DNA from: Candidatus Falkowiibacteriota bacterium
GTDB taxonomy: Bacteria; Patescibacteriota; Patescibacteriia; CAIXNZ01; JADLGS01
Direction of reading: 5' to 3'
NCBI GenBank assembly: GCA_020849205.1
Contig: JADLGS010000047.1
Span: forward strand, 1 to 5,681
DNA length: 5,681 nucleotides
Numbering within the stretch: the first letter of the stretch is position 1; every line of letters starts with the position of its first letter. A program made the translations under genes and the position numbers. The notes under the pieces are model-generated. The model made no database searches. It was not told the DNA's origin and saw only the letters and a list, made by a program, of their open reading frames with translations. This document shows, in pieces, positions 4,825 to 5,681 of the stretch.

Positions 4825-5660
4825 TTTGTCTGTATAATAACCGTCCCCTCCTCATCCGTTCTCTTAATCACTGCGCCAATTGCCTTCATCCTTTCTAACG
4901 CTTGCTTGTGTGGGTGTCCATACTCATTGTTTTTGCCTGATGAAATAATTATGAGATCTGGAGTTGTTGCCTTCAAAAATTCTTCTGTCGAAGAAGTCTT
5001 TGATCCATGGTGAGGGGCTACGACAACATCAACATCCAAATCTTGAACTTGTTGTACCAAAAAACCCTCTTCCTCAATTTCAGCATCGCCTGGAAACAAC
5101 ATAGAAAAATCTTCGTCTACAAACTTGCTAATCACCGACCAGTTATTTGGATTTTCAACAACTGTTGGTGCTTGAAGCGTAGGAAATAAAAGTTCATATG
5201 ATGTATCGTTGTCTATTTCATATTTTTTGTATTGATCTGCGTATTCAATCGGTATGGCGCGAAGCGCAAGTTCATCAAGAATGTATTGCATAACAAGCGA
5301 GTCATTTTTTGCTTGCGTCACAATCACCCTTCCTACTTCAAATTCTTTGAGCACTTCTAACGTACCTCCAATATGATCAAAATGCGCATGTGTCAAAACT
5401 AAAATATCAATACTCTTGTCCCACATTCCCATAACACGACGTAGATGAGTCACTACATCATTGTTTGGACCTGTATCAATCAAGATATCTACGCCTTCTT
5501 TGGTTTTGATAAATTGCGACAGCCCCTGCCCTACATCAAAAACAAAGACTTGGGTTTGCGACGAAGCGCGCGCCTGATCAAAAAGTGAGTACCCAAAGGT
5601 AAGTAATGAAACTATGAGTAATGAAAATATTTTTTGTTGTTGTTTTTTTGATATAAACAT
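4797..5660 (-). CDS. Secreted ComEC-like metallo-beta-lactamase-fold hydrolase
   Basis: This is a 287-residue protein. Residues 1-10 are basic (KKQQQK), 11-28 hydrophobic, and ARA at 30-32 is a plausible signal peptidase I site, so it is probably exported. The rest is one metallo-beta-lactamase domain like the C-terminal part of ComEC/Rec2: FDVGQGLS (41-48), LIDTG (60-64), the metal motif HAHFDH (91-96), FPGDAE (189-194, Asp192), PHHGS (216-220) and GHPH (248-251, His251). The ComEC channel domain is absent. Family knowledge suggests phosphodiesterase or nuclease-like activity; the substrate is inferred. The last eight residues (280-287) and the stop lie in repeat copy B, so the native C-terminus may be altered. 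No Shine-Dalgarno is visible. Confidence 0.92.
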   Translation of the reverse strand: MFISKKQQQKIFSLLIVSLLTFGYSLFDQARASSQTQVFVFDVGQGLSQFIKTKEGVDILIDTGPNNDVVTHLRRVMGMWDKSIDILVLTHAHFDHIGGTLEVLKEFEVGRVIVTQAKNDSLVMQYILDELALRAIPIEYADQYKKYEIDNDTSYELLFPTLQAPTVVENPNNWSVISKFVDEDFSMLFPGDAEIEEEGFLVQQVQDLDVDVVVAPHHGSKTSSTEEFLKATTPDLIIISSGKNNEYGHPHKQALERMKAIGAVIKRTDEEGTVIIQTKLQSLNTKR

Positions 5661-5665
5661 ACAAG

Positions 5666-5671
5666 ATAATA
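5666..5671 (-). promoter_or_regulatory. Possible -10 box for the metallo-beta-lactamase-fold gene
   Basis: The minus strand reads TATTAT, ending five bases before the ATG at 5660. If used, transcription would begin at or next to the start codon, giving a leaderless mRNA. The -35 region is outside the window, so this cannot be confirmed. Confidence 0.35.
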
Positions 5672-5681
5672 GAGTCCGTAG

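Overview
The window reads as chromosomal DNA of a small-genome bacterium, most likely a Patescibacteria/CPR member of Parcubacteria type. This is inference from several things: compact, moderately AT-rich layout; a long-form ribosomal protein uS12; a short 64-residue bL28; a lemA-htpX pair; a small site-2 protease; a free-standing ComEC-like metallo-beta-lactamase; intergenic spaces filled with palindromic CTAAA/TTTAG repeats; and no visible Shine-Dalgarno sequence before any gene start. The standard code fits: six visible stops are TAA and one is TAG. No tRNA, rRNA, CRISPR array or complete insertion sequence was found.

Layout. Positions 1-818 (minus) hold the 5' part of htpX, a membrane zinc protease cut by the window edge. 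It lies 11 nt behind lemA (830-1396, minus). Positions 1397-1539 are a spacer with a 7-bp tandem repeat and a run of TTAA motifs. A 14-bp-stem terminator (1540-1571) ends the rpsL-rpsG operon (2490 to 1576, minus), which has a strong sigma-70-type promoter at 2590-2618 and a leader of about 90 nt with a hairpin. Positions 2491-3104 contain no convincing protein gene. They hold that leader and promoter, a 158-bp palindromic repeat (copy A), a stretch of about 270 nt with an extended -10 element, several hairpins and a terminator (possible small RNA), and the terminator of rpmB. rpmB (3105-3299, minus) is divergent from the site-2 protease gene (3367-4029, plus). The protease gene converges on ndk (4130-4594, minus) across a perfect 34-bp palindrome nested in an outer inverted repeat. 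ndk has a good promoter at 4627-4655. A second copy (B, 4672-4824) of the palindromic repeat lies upstream of it and runs into the 3' end of a secreted metallo-beta-lactamase-fold gene (4797-5660, minus).

How the genes fit together. rpsL, rpsG and rpmB are ribosome components and ndk balances nucleoside triphosphates, so this is core growth machinery. LemA, HtpX and the site-2 protease are membrane proteins; the two proteases suggest envelope quality control or intramembrane proteolysis. The metallo-beta-lactamase protein has a signal peptide and resembles the C-terminal hydrolase domain of ComEC, so it probably acts outside the cytoplasmic membrane on phosphodiesters such as nucleic acids.

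The most unusual signal is the pair of related imperfect palindromes A and B. They lie in the same orientation, each 15-16 nt upstream of the -35 box of a minus-strand gene, and copy B also supplies the last codons and stop of the neighbouring gene.
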